DNA of 6,674 nt from assembly GCA_013815395.1 (NCBI GenBank), contig JACDGH010000145.1:1-6674 (forward strand), given 5' to 3'. This document shows positions 5,772 to 6,674 of this stretch, piece after piece. Source of the stretch: Parachlamydiaceae bacterium (GTDB lineage Bacteria; Chlamydiota; Chlamydiia; Chlamydiales; Parachlamydiaceae). A model generated the notes under the pieces. That model worked only from the letters and a program-made list of their open reading frames with translations. It ran no database searches and was not told where the DNA came from. Position 1 is the stretch's first letter. Each line of letters begins with the position of its first letter. The position numbers and the translations under genes were made by a program.

Positions 5772-6674
5772 CTAGCGCTTAAGTTCATAAAGCAATGGAT
5801 TAAGCTGTTTTAATGTATCCCAAAAAAGGGGAAAGGTCTTATTAACCACTTCAGGATGACAAATTTTCATGCCTAGTAATTTTGTGCCAGCTATGGCAAA
5901 TGCCATCGCCATGCGATGGTCACCGTAGGTGTCAATAGTTGCTGCATGCGGATTGCCTCCAAAAATGGTTAATGTATCGTGCGTATCCTCTGTTTTAATA
6001 CCCATTTTCATCAATTCAATTTTAAGTGCTAACACACGTTCAGTCTCCTTGAGGCGCAACGAACGCACCCCCGAAATGATTGTCACTCCCTTTGCAAACG
6101 CAGCTAAAACGGCCATTGTTTGCACCTGATCGGGACAATCCTCCATGTTTAAGGATAGTGAGCTAATTTGTTTACCTATAAGAGTTATCCCATCATCTTG
6201 AAACTCAATTTCATTGCCCATTTTCGCTAATATCTCTAAAAATTTTCGATCCGCTTGAGCTGAGCATGGATTTAGATTTTTTATTGTAATTGTAGATTGA
6301 GTGAGAGCAGCAATTGCAAAAAAATATCCAGCACTAGAGAAATCCCCTTCGATCACATATTGACTTTTTTGATAATACTGGCCGGAAGGGATATAATAAC
6401 TTCCATCTTCCATCTGTACCACATTTACCCCCCATTCTCGCATCGCACTGATTGTCATCTCAATATAGGGTTTAGACATAAGTGGAGCACTAGGGAGAAT
6501 TTTTAACCCTTCCAGAAAAAAAGAAATCATAAGTAATGCAGAAAGAAACTGGCTGCTCATCGAAGCGTCGATGGTCACTTCGCTTCTCAAGTCTAAGGAA
6601 GAGGAAAGAATTTTTAAAGGCAGCTGACCTTCTTTAGCAAGATAATCAATTTTAGCTCCTAATGCACGTAGAGC
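5772..6674 (-). CDS. aroA: 3-phosphoshikimate 1-carboxyvinyltransferase (EPSP synthase) AroA, C-terminal 300 residues
   Basis: AroA transfers the enolpyruvyl group of PEP to shikimate-3-phosphate. The frame runs open to the right edge, so about 130 N-terminal residues of a usual 430-residue protein are outside the window, including the first PEP-site motifs. Visible residues, counted from the edge, contain the family hallmarks. These are SSQFLSALL at 40-48 (shikimate-phosphate binding), SKPYIEMT at 67-74, GDFSSAGYF at 110-118, CPDQ at 180-183 with D182 matching the catalytic Asp, LRLKETER at 206-213 with the conserved Lys-Glu pair, GDHRMAMA at 251-258, and NKTFPLFW at 278-285. A TTG at 6590 could open a shorter frame, but coding clearly continues upstream (an ALGA...LPLKI stretch), so it is not a start. 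It is the first of the five aro genes visible here and precedes aroK by 15 nt. Confidence 0.96.
   Translation of the reverse strand, partial: ALRALGAKIDYLAKEGQLPLKILSSSLDLRSEVTIDASMSSQFLSALLMISFFLEGLKILPSAPLMSKPYIEMTISAMREWGVNVVQMEDGSYYIPSGQYYQKSQYVIEGDFSSAGYFFAIAALTQSTITIKNLNPCSAQADRKFLEILAKMGNEIEFQDDGITLIGKQISSLSLNMEDCPDQVQTMAVLAAFAKGVTIISGVRSLRLKETERVLALKIELMKMGIKTEDTHDTLTIFGGNPHAATIDTYGDHRMAMAFAIAGTKLLGMKICHPEVVNKTFPLFWDTLKQLNPLLYELKR

Noticed and set aside
5929..6506. Plus-strand frames opposite aroA
   Set aside because: Antisense to conserved EPSP synthase motifs; no independent support.
6588..6590. TTG as the start of a short AroA or a truncated pseudogene
   Set aside because: The same frame continues unbroken to the window edge with AroA-like sequence; the gene is cut by the window, not truncated.
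1..6674. CRISPR arrays, tRNA or rRNA genes, insertion sequences, prophage genes
   Set aside because: No regularly spaced repeats, cloverleaf-like sequence, transposase motifs or long terminal inverted repeats were seen on either strand.

Overview
This AT-rich window most likely comes from a Chlamydiae-type bacterium, probably an environmental (amoeba-associated) relative rather than a classical Chlamydia. The main evidence is the minus-strand shikimate operon aroA-aroK(L)-aroC-aroB-aroDE. That order, with 3-dehydroquinate dehydratase and shikimate dehydrogenase fused in one chain, is the one I know from chlamydial genomes. The low GC and the orphan small or exported proteins beside it agree with this, but the species-level assignment is inference.

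Layout, left to right. Positions 1-246 (+) hold the 3' end of a reading frame open to the left edge, of unknown function, ending in a Cys-Pro-rich tail. Positions 247-452 show no gene. Positions 431-481 form a very good sigma70-type promoter (A-rich upstream tract, TTGACC, 17-bp spacer, TATAAT). It drives a 63-codon small gene at 537-728 with a clear ribosome binding site. After an AT-rich intergenic stretch with short repeats, 938-1486 (+) encodes a 182-residue exported protein with a signal peptide and an Ig-like beta-rich pattern; its function is unknown. Positions 1501-1578 hold two hairpins arranged back to back, one terminating each of the two converging transcription units.

From 1577 to the right edge the minus strand carries five shikimate-pathway genes packed as one operon, transcribed leftwards. 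aroA (EPSP synthase, 5' end outside the window) is followed after 15 nt by aroK (shikimate kinase). aroK overlaps aroC (chorismate synthase) by 11 nt, aroC overlaps aroB (3-dehydroquinate synthase) by an ATGA stop/start, and aroB overlaps aroDE by 23 nt. In pathway order AroB makes 3-dehydroquinate, AroD and AroE convert it to shikimate, AroK phosphorylates it, AroA adds the enolpyruvyl group and AroC makes chorismate. All steps after DAHP synthase are therefore encoded here. The operon promoter must lie beyond the right edge.

I found no convincing new multi-gene system. The points most worth a second look are the small gene behind an unusually strong promoter, the unassigned exported protein, the Gly-to-Ala change in the AroK shikimate-binding glycine loop, motif deviations in the AroE half of AroDE, and the compact bidirectional terminator.
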